14,590 nucleotides of DNA from Anaerolineales bacterium UBA6128 (GCA_002423325.1 DIVQ01000101.1:1-14590), one strand, 5' to 3'; counted from the first letter of the stretch, positions 7,766 to 14,590 are shown. The notes: generated from the letters alone by a model not told the origin. Translations and numbers: made by a program.

Positions 7766-9001
7766 GTGCGCATCCTGTTCGTCAGCAATCTGTACCCCCC
7801 CTACGAGCTGGGGGGGATGGAACAGCTCTGCCAAGAGACCTGCGATGGCCTGACCGCTCGCGGCCACACCTGCCACGTGCTGACCAGCCGCTTCCGCGTG
7901 CCGCGCGGAGCTGCTCCCGAGCCGGGCATCACACGCGCGCTGCACCTGCAGGCCGACGTCTACCACTATCGCCCCCTGGACTTTTTCCTGCGCCGTCCCT
8001 CCCAGGAGCGCGCCAACCGGCGCGCCCTGCGCGCCGCCATCGACAGCTTCCGGCCCGACATCGTCTTCGTCTGGGGCATGTGGAACCTCTCGCTCAGCCT
8101 AGCGTACTGGGCCGAGCGCTGGATGCCCGGCCGCGTGGCCTACGCCGTGGCGGGCTATTGGTTCCTCCCGCCCAACGTGCACGAGGCCTACTGGCAGGCG
8201 CCCGCCAAGCGCGCCTGGGTAGAAGCACTCAAGACGCTGGCGCGGTGGCTAGCGAACCGCATCCTTGCGCGTGAGCGCCGCGCCCATCCACTCGCACTGG
8301 AGCAGGTCGCGTGCGTCAGTGAGTTCGTGCGCACCAAGCTGGCCGAGGCCGGCGTACTGCCCAACGGTGCGCGCGTGATCTACAACGGCATCGACCCCGC
8401 GCCATTCCTGGACGCCTCCGCCGCGCGGCAGGCCCGCGCCGACGCGTTGCGCCTTGTCTACGTGGGCGGTGTGGCGCAGCACAAGGGCGTGCACACGGCC
8501 GTCGAGGCGCTCGGCCTGCTGCAACAGCGAGGTCAGGCGGGCGGTCTGTCGCTCACCGTTGTTGGCGGGGGCCATCCGGACTACCAGGCGGGGCTGATGC
8601 GGCGCGTGGCTGCGCTGGGCCTCGAGCAGCAAGTCGCGTTCATAGGCCGCGTTCCGCGTGACCAGATCGCGCGCATCCTGGCAGAGCACGACGTCTTCCT
8701 CTTTACGTCCGTGTGGGAGGAGCCGATCGCCCGCACAGTGATGGAGGCGATGGCCTCGGGGCTGGCAGTGATCGGCACCGCCGTCGGCGGCCAGCGCGAG
8801 ATGTTTGTTCATCGGGAGAACGCCCTCGTCTTTCCGCCCGGCGACGCTGCGGCGCTCGCGGAGACCATAATACAGCTCAAAGCGTCGCCTGCCTTGGTTC
8901 ACGACATCGCCCAGGCGGGCCTGCGCACCGTACTCGAGCGCTTCACCCTCGACCGAATGATCGATGAGACAGAGGCCTGGCTGCAGGAGATCACGCTATG
9001 A
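7766..9001 (+). CDS. Glycosyltransferase family 4 (GT-B fold), paralogue A
   Basis: From GTG 7766 the protein has 411 residues and begins at beta 1 of the fold (MRILFVSN), followed by the glycine loop PPYELGGMEQ (11-20). A distinctive FVWGMWN (101-107) is shared with the next gene. The donor domain shows VIYNGIDP (204-211), VYVGGVAQHKG (231-241) and the catalytic pair E319/E327 within WEEPIARTVMEAM. Paralogy with the downstream gene runs along the whole length, implying an old tandem duplication. Codon use is uneven: 7988-8218 has A or T at only 3 of 77 third positions, whereas 8462-8578 has 8 of 39. The stop overlaps the next ATG in an ATGA. Function is transfer of an unidentified sugar to the surface glycan. 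Confidence 0.92.
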   Translation: MRILFVSNLYPPYELGGMEQLCQETCDGLTARGHTCHVLTSRFRVPRGAAPEPGITRALHLQADVYHYRPLDFFLRRPSQERANRRALRAAIDSFRPDIVFVWGMWNLSLSLAYWAERWMPGRVAYAVAGYWFLPPNVHEAYWQAPAKRAWVEALKTLARWLANRILARERRAHPLALEQVACVSEFVRTKLAEAGVLPNGARVIYNGIDPAPFLDASAARQARADALRLVYVGGVAQHKGVHTAVEALGLLQQRGQAGGLSLTVVGGGHPDYQAGLMRRVAALGLEQQVAFIGRVPRDQIARILAEHDVFLFTSVWEEPIARTVMEAMASGLAVIGTAVGGQREMFVHRENALVFPPGDAAALAETIIQLKASPALVHDIAQAGLRTVLERFTLDRMIDETEAWLQEITL

Positions 9002-10242
9002 GGATCCTCTTTCTCTCCAACTATTATCCGCCCTACGAGGTCGGCGGCTATGAGCAGTGGTGTGCAGAGGTAGCCGCCGAGCTGCAGCGGCGTGGGCACA
9101 CGGTGGAAGTGGTGTCAAGTCGCGTCCGAGGGGCAACCAGCCCCGTGTTCGGTGACATACCGGTCCATCGTGTGCTGGACTTGGAGGCACAGGACGGCAT
9201 GTGGCAGACTGCGCTTGAGTTCCCCCTGCGCTCAAGGCGCGCATCACGCACCTTGGACGACCTCCAGCAAGTGCTGGTGGGCCTCAGGCCCGACGTGGCC
9301 CTGATATGGGGCATGTGGAATGTGCCTCGAGCTGTGCCGGCGAGTGTGGAGCGTGCCCTCCCCGGCCGCGTCGCCTATTACCTGTGCGACTATTGGCCCA
9401 CTCTGCCGAGCGCCTATGAGCAGTACTGGCGGACGCCTTCGGGACGACTGATGACCAAGTCATTAAAGGCGTGGGCTGCGAGAACGGCACTGAGGCAACT
9501 GCAGGGTGATGCGCAGCCTGTCCTTCAACTGCAGAACTGCTACTTCGTAAGCCGAGCCGTGCGCCAGCATATTGCCGATGCCGGCGTGCCATTTCGAGGG
9601 GGCGAGGTCATCTACGGGGGCGTGCAGGTGGACCAATTCGAGGCGACACGTTCGGCCTCACCCGCCGTTCTGGCGGCCGCGCCAATGCGTCTGCTATACG
9701 TCGGGCGCATTTGTGCGGACAAAGGCCTCCACACTGTTGTCCAAGCACTGGGGAAACTGCCCAGGGGAACCGTGAGCCTCACGACGTGCGGCGATGACAG
9801 CTCTGTGTACGCCCGGGGCCAGCGAGCAGAGGCACTGCGGCTGGGGATCGCAGATTCGGTATCCTTTGTCGGGAGTGTGCCTCACTCACAGATGCCATAC
9901 GTCATGTCCCAACACGACGTTCTTGTTTTCCCCTCAATATGGCAGGAGCCATTCGCTCGCACAGTACTCGAGGCGATGGCGGCGAGGCTGGTAGTCCTTG
10001 GAACGACCACTGGTGGCACCAACGAGGTCCTGCGCGAAGGCGATACCGGGCTTACGTTCCCCCCAAGCGATAGCGACGCATTGGCAGGACAGATCCGCAG
10101 GCTGGTGGAAGATGCCAACCTGAGGATACGGCTTTCCGCAGCCGGCTACCACGTCGTGCGGACGGCCTTCACTTTTGAACGCATGGCGGATGCGATCGAG
10201 TCCGAACTCAACTGCATGGCAACGCGTGGGTGCTCGGTATGA
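8998..10242 (+). CDS. Glycosyltransferase family 4 (GT-B fold), paralogue B
   Basis: The 414-residue protein aligns with the preceding one from end to end: MRILFLSNYYPPYEVGG at 1-17, LIWGMWN at 102-108, PGRVAYYLCDYW at 122-133, LYVGRICADKG at 233-243, and the E-x7-E pair E317/E325 in WQEPFARTVLEAM. The interdomain motif reads VIYGGV where most relatives have YNGI/YNGV, so one conserved Asn is replaced by Gly. Codon use is ordinary for the locus (13 of 40 third positions are A/T between 9661 and 9780), unlike the GC3-rich first half of its paralogue. This suggests the two copies did not simply duplicate in place recently. ATGA overlaps join it to both neighbours. The substrate is unknown. Confidence 0.92.
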   Translation: MRILFLSNYYPPYEVGGYEQWCAEVAAELQRRGHTVEVVSSRVRGATSPVFGDIPVHRVLDLEAQDGMWQTALEFPLRSRRASRTLDDLQQVLVGLRPDVALIWGMWNVPRAVPASVERALPGRVAYYLCDYWPTLPSAYEQYWRTPSGRLMTKSLKAWAARTALRQLQGDAQPVLQLQNCYFVSRAVRQHIADAGVPFRGGEVIYGGVQVDQFEATRSASPAVLAAAPMRLLYVGRICADKGLHTVVQALGKLPRGTVSLTTCGDDSSVYARGQRAEALRLGIADSVSFVGSVPHSQMPYVMSQHDVLVFPSIWQEPFARTVLEAMAARLVVLGTTTGGTNEVLREGDTGLTFPPSDSDALAGQIRRLVEDANLRIRLSAAGYHVVRTAFTFERMADAIESELNCMATRGCSV

Positions 10243-10532
10243 TGCACGTCCTCTTCCTCTCAACTTGGTATCCTTTGCCGCCCGACAACGGCTCCAAGAT
10301 CCGCGCCTATAGCCTGCTCAAGGCGTTAAGGCAGCGGCACGAGGTGACCCTGCAGGCCTTCCATGCCGAGCGCGACGGCACCCCGGCGGCCAGCGACCTG
10401 GACTGCGCCAGCGTACGCGCCGTGCATGTATATCTCGAACGAAACTTTCACCGGCCACAGTGGGCCAGGCCCGCCACATCCACGTCTCTGGCCTTGTGGT
10501 CCAGCCGGCCGCGGATCGGCTGTGGCGGGTAG
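10239..10532 (+). pseudogene. Truncated GT4 glycosyltransferase (N-terminal remnant)
   Basis: ATG 10239 (overlapping the upstream TGA) or ATG 10242 opens a frame beginning HVLFLSTWYPLPPDNGSK, followed by an R-A-Y-S-L-L-K-A-L helix and EVTL. That is the typical first beta-alpha-beta unit of a WcaI/GT4-like acceptor domain. The frame stops at 10530-10532 after only about 97 residues against roughly 400 expected, and the next gene starts 25 bases later, so the rest has been deleted rather than frameshifted. No donor domain or E-x7-E motif follows in any frame. The protein-like quality ends near residue 65, where third-position G/C falls. It is almost certainly non-catalytic. It could instead be a short expressed relic retained for translational coupling. 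Confidence 0.75.
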
Positions 10533-10545
10533 ACCTCGCTCACAA

Positions 10546-10550
10546 GGGAG
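10546..10550 (+). promoter_or_regulatory. Ribosome binding site of the epimerase gene
   Basis: GGGAG lies seven bases before ATG 10558. It fixes that codon as the start of the SDR gene, rather than the in-frame ATG at 10363 whose extra 65 residues are Pro/Arg-rich and resemble no SDR N-terminus. Confidence 0.6.
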
Positions 10551-10557
10551 TAAGGCA

Positions 10558-11583
10558 ATGCGCATACTAATCACCGGTGGTGTTGGGTTCATCGGCTGCA
10601 ACCTGGCGAGTGCCTGCATCCGAGCCGGACATGCGGTGACCCTTTTCGACAATCTGTCGCGGCGAGGCAGCGCTGCCAATCTGACGTGGCTGCGTGGCTT
10701 GTATGGATCAGATGGGTTTGTCTTTGTCCAAGGCGACGTCAGGGACAGTAAAGCCGTTCAGGCTGCCGCGCTGGGGCAAGAGGCTATCTACCACTTGGCC
10801 GCGCAGACCGCCGTGACTACATCGGTTGCCGATCCTCGCCTCGATTTTGAGATCAACGCACTGGGTACGCTCAACGTGCTGGAGGCTGCGCGTCGCGCCG
10901 GCAGCGATCCGATCCTAATCTATTCCTCAACCAACAAGGTGTATGGCAGGATGGACGACGTGCCTGCAGTCGAAACGGCGACACGCTACATACTGCCTGA
11001 CTACCCGGATGGTGTTTCCGAAGCGCAGCCGCTCGACTTCCACTCACCGTATGGCTGCTCCAAGGGGGCAGCTGACCAGTATGTGCGCGACTATGCCAGG
11101 ATCTATGGCATCCGCAGTGTTGTGTTCCGGCAGTCGTGCATCTACGGTCGGCGCCAGATGGGCGTGGAGGATCAGGGTTGGGTAGCCTGGTTTGCCATCG
11201 CCGCCGTCACCGGAAAACCGTTCTCCATCTACGGTAATGGTAAACAGGTGCGGGATCTGCTGTACGTGGATGACCTGGTTCGTGCTTTCCAGGCGGCTAC
11301 AGCAAACATCGGCGTTACTGCCGGCCAAGTGTATAACCTCGGTGGTGGCCCTGCCAATTCTCTTTCCGTATGGGCAGAGTTTGGGCCACTGTTGGCCGAA
11401 TCTCTGGGATTGGCCGTGACACCGGCTCAGTTCGGCGAATGGCGCCCTGGTGACCAGCCCGTATTCGTCGCCGATGTGAGCAAGGCCAAGCGAGATTTTG
11501 GCTGGTCGCCCACGACCCGAGTCCGTGAAGGCATCGCGCACCTGGTGGAATGGGTTAAGGAGAACCGGGAGTTGTTGGCGTGA
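10558..11583 (+). CDS. rfbE: CDP-paratose 2-epimerase-like NAD-dependent SDR (tyvelose epimerase family)
   Basis: The 341-residue protein begins at the NAD-binding beta 1 with GGVGFIG (7-13, the usual Ala replaced by Val). It has DNLSRRG (31-37), GDVRD (59-63), HLAAQTAV (79-86), STNKVYG (124-130) and the catalytic Tyr/Lys pair in YGCSK (165-169). The stretch LDFHSPYGCSKGAADQYV, then FRQSCIYG (190-197), VEDQGWVAWF (203-212) and VRDLLYVDDL (231-240), is characteristic of the CDP-paratose 2-epimerase (RfbE/Tyv) branch rather than GalE or RmlB. Known members convert CDP-paratose to CDP-tyvelose using bound NAD. The CDP-sugar pathway genes that would supply paratose are not in the window, so the exact donor is inferred. 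GTGA couples it to the next gene. Confidence 0.85.
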   Translation: MRILITGGVGFIGCNLASACIRAGHAVTLFDNLSRRGSAANLTWLRGLYGSDGFVFVQGDVRDSKAVQAAALGQEAIYHLAAQTAVTTSVADPRLDFEINALGTLNVLEAARRAGSDPILIYSSTNKVYGRMDDVPAVETATRYILPDYPDGVSEAQPLDFHSPYGCSKGAADQYVRDYARIYGIRSVVFRQSCIYGRRQMGVEDQGWVAWFAIAAVTGKPFSIYGNGKQVRDLLYVDDLVRAFQAATANIGVTAGQVYNLGGGPANSLSVWAEFGPLLAESLGLAVTPAQFGEWRPGDQPVFVADVSKAKRDFGWSPTTRVREGIAHLVEWVKENRELLA

Positions 11584-12938
11584 AGGTCCTTGTGCTGGGC
11601 TACAATCCGCCCCCGTACCAGGCCGGCTCCAAGCTGGAGGCGGCCAACTACCGCACGTGGCAGTTCGTACAGCCGCTACTTGAGGATGGCCAGCATGTGA
11701 CTCTGTGCGTTGACGCGCGGAGCCCTCAACCTGACGCTGGCCTTCTTCCGGCCAATCTGACATGGCAGGCCATTCCGGTGGATACCGTTGGGTGGATGGC
11801 CCGCCTGCAGGCGGTTCACGACGATGTCGCTCCCGACTGTATTGTCGCTGTGGACTTCTACCCGGCGCTTTGGTCGACTCGAATTCGCACAGCGAGTCCG
11901 ATCTGGATGGACTTTTACGGGGATCCATTGACCATCTCCCAGGTGGCGCGCTACCGAGCCGGCTCAGACCAAGGCATAGGCACAGCTATCTCACTGATGC
12001 GCTACCCGCTCAGGCGGGGTGATGTCTTCTCGGTCTGTGGTGAGTCGCAGCGGCATATGCTCGTCGGTGAACTGGCCATGTGTGGGCGTCTGAACTCGCG
12101 GACGCTCGGGTACGACTTTGTGCGCGTCGTCGGCCCCGGCGCACCGCCTGTAGCGCCCATTGGGGAACTCAAGGCCACTCAACTCGTCGGCATGGGTATT
12201 CCGCCGGACGCATTTGTCGTCCTTTGGTGCGGTGGCTACAACACCTGGACCGACGTTGACACTCTCTTCGCTGGCCTCTCTTCTGCCATGGCTCAGAATA
12301 CGAACGTTCATTTCTTGTCCGTTGGGGCGAGTACGTACCAGGCTCCCACAACTGCCTACGATCGATTTGCAGCGAGCGCGGAGCGCTCCCCTTTTTGCAG
12401 CCGGTTCCATTTGGTGGGTTGGCGCCCATGGCAGGAGATTCCTGCCTTCTACCTTGTGAGTGATGTAGGCATCAACATTGACGCACTTCACTACGAGACC
12501 CTCTATGGCACTCGCACGCGGCTGGTGGAGATGCTGGCCTACGGTCTGCCAGTCGTCACGAGTACAGGCTGCGACCTCAGTCTTCGGATTTCCGAGAAGG
12601 GTGTGGGGGTCGTCTTTCCGAGCGGTAGTGGAGAAGACTTGGCCCGCGCGCTGCTCGACTTATCGGCTAACCCGGGAGGGCTGGCAGCCATGCGGCAGGC
12701 TGCTCGCAACATCGTGGCTGGCGACTGGTCATTTCGTTCAACCACCGAATCGCTTCGCGCTTGGGTGACCACTCCGGTGGTGGCCCCCGATCGGCGACGT
12801 GGGCAGACCACCAGCGCTGTAGTACGCGTGCGGTACGCGCTTCGTACACAGGCTCGGTTGCTGCTCTGGCGGTTGGGGCTCTCGGGACGTCGCGGCAGCG
12901 AACCTCGTCGCATGCTCGACGCAGGCAAGCACGCATGA
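11580..12938 (+). CDS. Divergent GT-B (GT4-like) glycosyltransferase
   Basis: The 452-residue protein starts at GTG 11580, which overlaps the epimerase stop (GTGA). It opens with a Rossmann strand, MKVLVLGYNPPPYQAGSK, and has a second Rossmann-like domain from about residue 213 with VLWCGGYNTWTDVDTLF (214-230). Near the C-terminus DVGINIDALHYETLYG (295-310) and TRLVEMLAYGLPVV (313-326) occupy the usual donor-phosphate region. The second glutamate (E317) is present but residue 309, eight before it, is Tyr, so the standard E-x7-E pair is incomplete; E306 may substitute. The last 50 residues are basic (R/L-rich after 404) and could lie on the membrane. GT-B membership is well supported, but the exact family and substrate are uncertain. 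Confidence 0.8.
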   Translation: MKVLVLGYNPPPYQAGSKLEAANYRTWQFVQPLLEDGQHVTLCVDARSPQPDAGLLPANLTWQAIPVDTVGWMARLQAVHDDVAPDCIVAVDFYPALWSTRIRTASPIWMDFYGDPLTISQVARYRAGSDQGIGTAISLMRYPLRRGDVFSVCGESQRHMLVGELAMCGRLNSRTLGYDFVRVVGPGAPPVAPIGELKATQLVGMGIPPDAFVVLWCGGYNTWTDVDTLFAGLSSAMAQNTNVHFLSVGASTYQAPTTAYDRFAASAERSPFCSRFHLVGWRPWQEIPAFYLVSDVGINIDALHYETLYGTRTRLVEMLAYGLPVVTSTGCDLSLRISEKGVGVVFPSGSGEDLARALLDLSANPGGLAAMRQAARNIVAGDWSFRSTTESLRAWVTTPVVAPDRRRGQTTSAVVRVRYALRTQARLLLWRLGLSGRRGSEPRRMLDAGKHA

Positions 12939-13132
12939 AACCCTACCACAACCACAAGCGGCGCGAGTTTGCACGTGCCCGTGATGTGCGCTGCCAGTCG
13001 CATGCCGGGCAGCGCGTGATCCAGATGCTCCTGGACCCCAAGGCTGCTTTGACGGCAACGTGTGACCTCGCAGAGACTACGTACATCGTAGCCGCCCCAA
13101 CGCACAGCGCGGGAGTGGAAGCCCATGTCTAG
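12935..13132 (+). CDS. Small hypothetical protein (65 aa), unrecognised
   Basis: ATG 12935 overlaps the upstream stop as ATGA, and the stop TAG overlaps the next gene's ATG by eight bases, so the frame fits exactly between two genes. The predicted protein starts MKPYHNHKRREFARARD, is strongly basic at first, contains Cys20 and Cys43, and has a helical-looking middle (GQRVIQMLLDPKAALTA). There is no signal peptide, membrane span or catalytic motif that I recognise. Coding is supported by the coupling geometry and by third positions that are mostly G/C. It may be a small accessory protein, or the end or start of a gene eroded by recombination at the border of the GC3-rich membrane-protein gene. 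I do not assign a function. Confidence 0.5.
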   Translation: MKPYHNHKRREFARARDVRCQSHAGQRVIQMLLDPKAALTATCDLAETTYIVAAPTHSAGVEAHV

Positions 13133-14552
13133 CATCCTGCAGCGCCTGCGCGACATGCCCAACCGCCGCACATGGTTGACGCCCGCAGTCGCAGTGGCGG
13201 TGCTGGGTGGCATTGTCTGGTTGCAGCTCAACCTTCGCAAGGCCTCTCAGCGCACCCTGCTGGCTGTGGTCGCGCTGGCCGGCGGCGTCACGCTCCTCCA
13301 GTTCCCCGTGCTCGGTCCGTTTGTGGTGGTGTTTGCCGCACTGCTCGTGGACTATTCACTCGGCACCGGCACGGCCGTTGCGCTTAACGTGGCCACGCTG
13401 TTGGTGCCGGTCGCGCTGGCCCTCTGGGCCGCCAGCGAGTTGGCGCACCAGCGCTTCCGGCTCACGCCCTCGCGCATCACCCGTCCCCTGCTTCTGTTCC
13501 TGGCCGCCAGCCTGCTCTCGCTCTGGGTGGGCATGGTCCTCTGGGACCCCGCCGTGCCGCGCCCCGAGAACATCCTCTTCGTCCAGTTGGGGCAGTGGGG
13601 CGTGTTCGCGGTGGCCGGCGGCGCAGTGCTGCTGGTGGCCAACGTCGTCCGTAGCGAGGCCGCCCTGAAGCACCTCGTCTATGCCTTCCTGGCGCTCGCC
13701 GGCATCATCGTGGTCGGGCGCTACGTGCCGGGGTTCGGCGCCTTCATCTTTCGCTATGTGACCTTTGCGTACCATCGCGCGCCCTTCTGGATGCTGCTCA
13801 CCGCGCTGGCGCTCGGACAGCTGCTCTACAACCGCGGCTTGCCTGTGTGGGGTCGCCTGGGGCTCATCGCGATCCTGGCGGCCGTGCTGGGCTACTCGTT
13901 CTTTGACAAGCAGGACTCCGCCTCAACCTGGGTCGCGGTTGCGGTGGTGGTCGTCGTGCTGGTCTGGTTCCGCTACCGCCGCCTGCGCTGGCTCTTCCTG
14001 ATTCCGGTGCTGATCGCGCTGGTCACGGGCGTTCTGACCGACGCCATCTGGGAGTTTGCGGGCGGCGAGGACGAGTGGCTGACGAGCGGCGGCTCGCGCC
14101 TGGCGCTGATCGAGCGCGTGATCGAGGTGACCCTGCGCAACCCGATCACCGGCCTGGGGCCCGCTGCCTACCGCCACTATGCCGCCATGCAGCCTCTGGC
14201 CTATCGCGGCGCCTTGTGGATCACCCCCGCGATCAACTCGCACAACAACTATGTGGACCTGTTCGCCCACGCTGGCGCGCTGGGCCTGGGGCTGTTCCTC
14301 TGGCTCATGGGCGAGTTTGGCGCGCTGGCGGTGCGGTTGCGTCCTGCGGCCCGCTCGGGGTTCATGTCGGGCTACGTGCACGCCATGCTGGCCGCCTGGG
14401 TCGGCGCCCTCGTGCTGATGATGTTTGCCGACTGGATCCTGCCGCACGTCTATAACATCGGGTTTGGCGGCTTTCAGGCCAGCCTGCTCTTCTGGCTCTT
14501 CCTGGGCGGGCTGCCCGCCCTGGAGCGCATCGTCAACCGCGAGGCGGACTGA
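13125..14552 (+). CDS. O-antigen ligase/polymerase-like multi-spanning membrane protein
   Basis: The 475-residue protein has about ten to twelve hydrophobic segments: roughly 19-35, 45-75, 84-103, 121-140, 155-174, 183-199, 220-236, 243-260, 268-282, 288-305, 383-396, 418-435 and 448-463. A large hydrophilic loop (about 306-382) holds RNPITGLGPAAYRHY (338-352) and SHNNYVDLFAHAGALGLGL (372-390), the signature of the O-antigen ligase (WaaL/Wzy/PglL, PF04932-like) family. His373 corresponds to the conserved loop histidine. Such proteins move lipid-linked glycan on the outer face of the membrane, as ligase or as polymerase; sequence alone cannot separate the two. Codon third positions are almost all G/C (3 A/T in 80 codons from 13500), distinctly richer than most of the locus, suggesting separate acquisition. 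Confidence 0.85.
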   Translation: MSSILQRLRDMPNRRTWLTPAVAVAVLGGIVWLQLNLRKASQRTLLAVVALAGGVTLLQFPVLGPFVVVFAALLVDYSLGTGTAVALNVATLLVPVALALWAASELAHQRFRLTPSRITRPLLLFLAASLLSLWVGMVLWDPAVPRPENILFVQLGQWGVFAVAGGAVLLVANVVRSEAALKHLVYAFLALAGIIVVGRYVPGFGAFIFRYVTFAYHRAPFWMLLTALALGQLLYNRGLPVWGRLGLIAILAAVLGYSFFDKQDSASTWVAVAVVVVVLVWFRYRRLRWLFLIPVLIALVTGVLTDAIWEFAGGEDEWLTSGGSRLALIERVIEVTLRNPITGLGPAAYRHYAAMQPLAYRGALWITPAINSHNNYVDLFAHAGALGLGLFLWLMGEFGALAVRLRPAARSGFMSGYVHAMLAAWVGALVLMMFADWILPHVYNIGFGGFQASLLFWLFLGGLPALERIVNREAD

Positions 14553-14555
14553 GCG

Positions 14556-14590
14556 ATGGACCTCTCCGTCATCATCGTCAACTGGAACAC
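14556..14590 (+). CDS. Glycosyltransferase family 2, 5' fragment
   Basis: ATG 14556 follows the ligase-like gene's stop by three bases and encodes MDLSVIIVNWN before the window ends. This is the first beta strand and nucleotide-contact segment of a GT-A/GT2 transferase, most like the rhamnosyltransferase (WbbL-type) group, where VIIVNWN is typical. Nothing further can be seen. Confidence 0.7.
   Translation, partial: MDLSVIIVNWN

Noticed and set aside
10363..10557. N-terminal extension of the epimerase reading frame
   Set aside because: The extra 65 residues are Pro/Arg-rich and overlap the GT4 remnant in another frame. ATG 10558 has a good ribosome binding site and begins exactly at the NAD-binding strand.
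11044..11928. 294-codon open frame on the minus strand
   Set aside because: It lies opposite the epimerase and GT-B genes, lacks family motifs, and is a typical antisense shadow in GC-rich DNA.
13207..13668. 153-codon + strand frame rich in Ser, Trp and Cys
   Set aside because: It is a frame-shifted reading of the ligase-like gene, with a composition typical of out-of-frame GC-rich DNA.
1..14590. Mobile elements, CRISPR, tRNA or rRNA genes
   Set aside because: No transposase, inverted terminal repeats, spaced direct repeats or structural RNA signature was seen, although recombination is suspected from composition.

Overview
The window is a stretch of a cell-surface polysaccharide (O-antigen, capsule or exopolysaccharide) biosynthesis locus. 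Every gene lies on the + strand, and most adjacent genes overlap or are separated by only a few bases, so the region reads as one long translationally coupled operon. The DNA is GC-rich. A Pro/Thr-rich linker before a C-terminal membrane anchor in an extracellular beta-propeller protein, together with the style of the glycosyltransferases, suggests an environmental bacterium, perhaps Chloroflexota (Anaerolineae-like). That assignment is inference only; no rRNA or other phylogenetic marker is present.

Layout. Positions 1-636 hold the 3' end of an ABC-exporter ATPase with a Wzt-type carbohydrate-binding C-terminal domain, directly abutted by a SAM-dependent methyltransferase (637-1374). A GT4 glycosyltransferase (1371-2513) follows, then two tandem GT2 glycosyltransferases with TPR-like C-terminal halves (2500-3702 and 3690-4928). 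Next comes a secreted, membrane-anchored Asp-box (BNR/sialidase-fold) protein (4934-6418). The only sizeable gap (6419-6536, 118 bases) precedes three GT4 genes (6537-7763, 7766-9001, 8998-10242); the last two are paralogues. A truncated GT4 remnant (10239-10532) leads into a CDP-paratose/tyvelose 2-epimerase-like SDR (10558-11583), a divergent GT-B glycosyltransferase (11580-12938), an unrecognised 65-residue ORF (12935-13132), an O-antigen ligase/polymerase-like membrane protein (13125-14552) and the first bases of another GT2 gene (14556 to the window end).

How they could work together (inference): the soluble GT2 and GT4 enzymes build a glycan on a lipid carrier at the cytoplasmic membrane, and the epimerase supplies a dideoxyhexose-type donor. 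The methyltransferase may modify the chain that the Wzt-type ATPase recognises and exports, and the multi-spanning protein polymerises or transfers glycan on the outer face. The Asp-box protein would sit outside the membrane and may bind or trim the product.

The most notable feature beyond gene content is mosaicism. Blocks of nearly pure G/C at third codon positions alternate with ordinary blocks, sometimes breaking sharply inside a gene (clearest at about 2668). A glycosyltransferase remnant and a small unrecognised ORF lie near such borders. This suggests repeated recombination at the locus. No RNA gene, CRISPR array, insertion sequence or convincing promoter or terminator was found. No genuinely new system is evident; the oddities are listed as findings.
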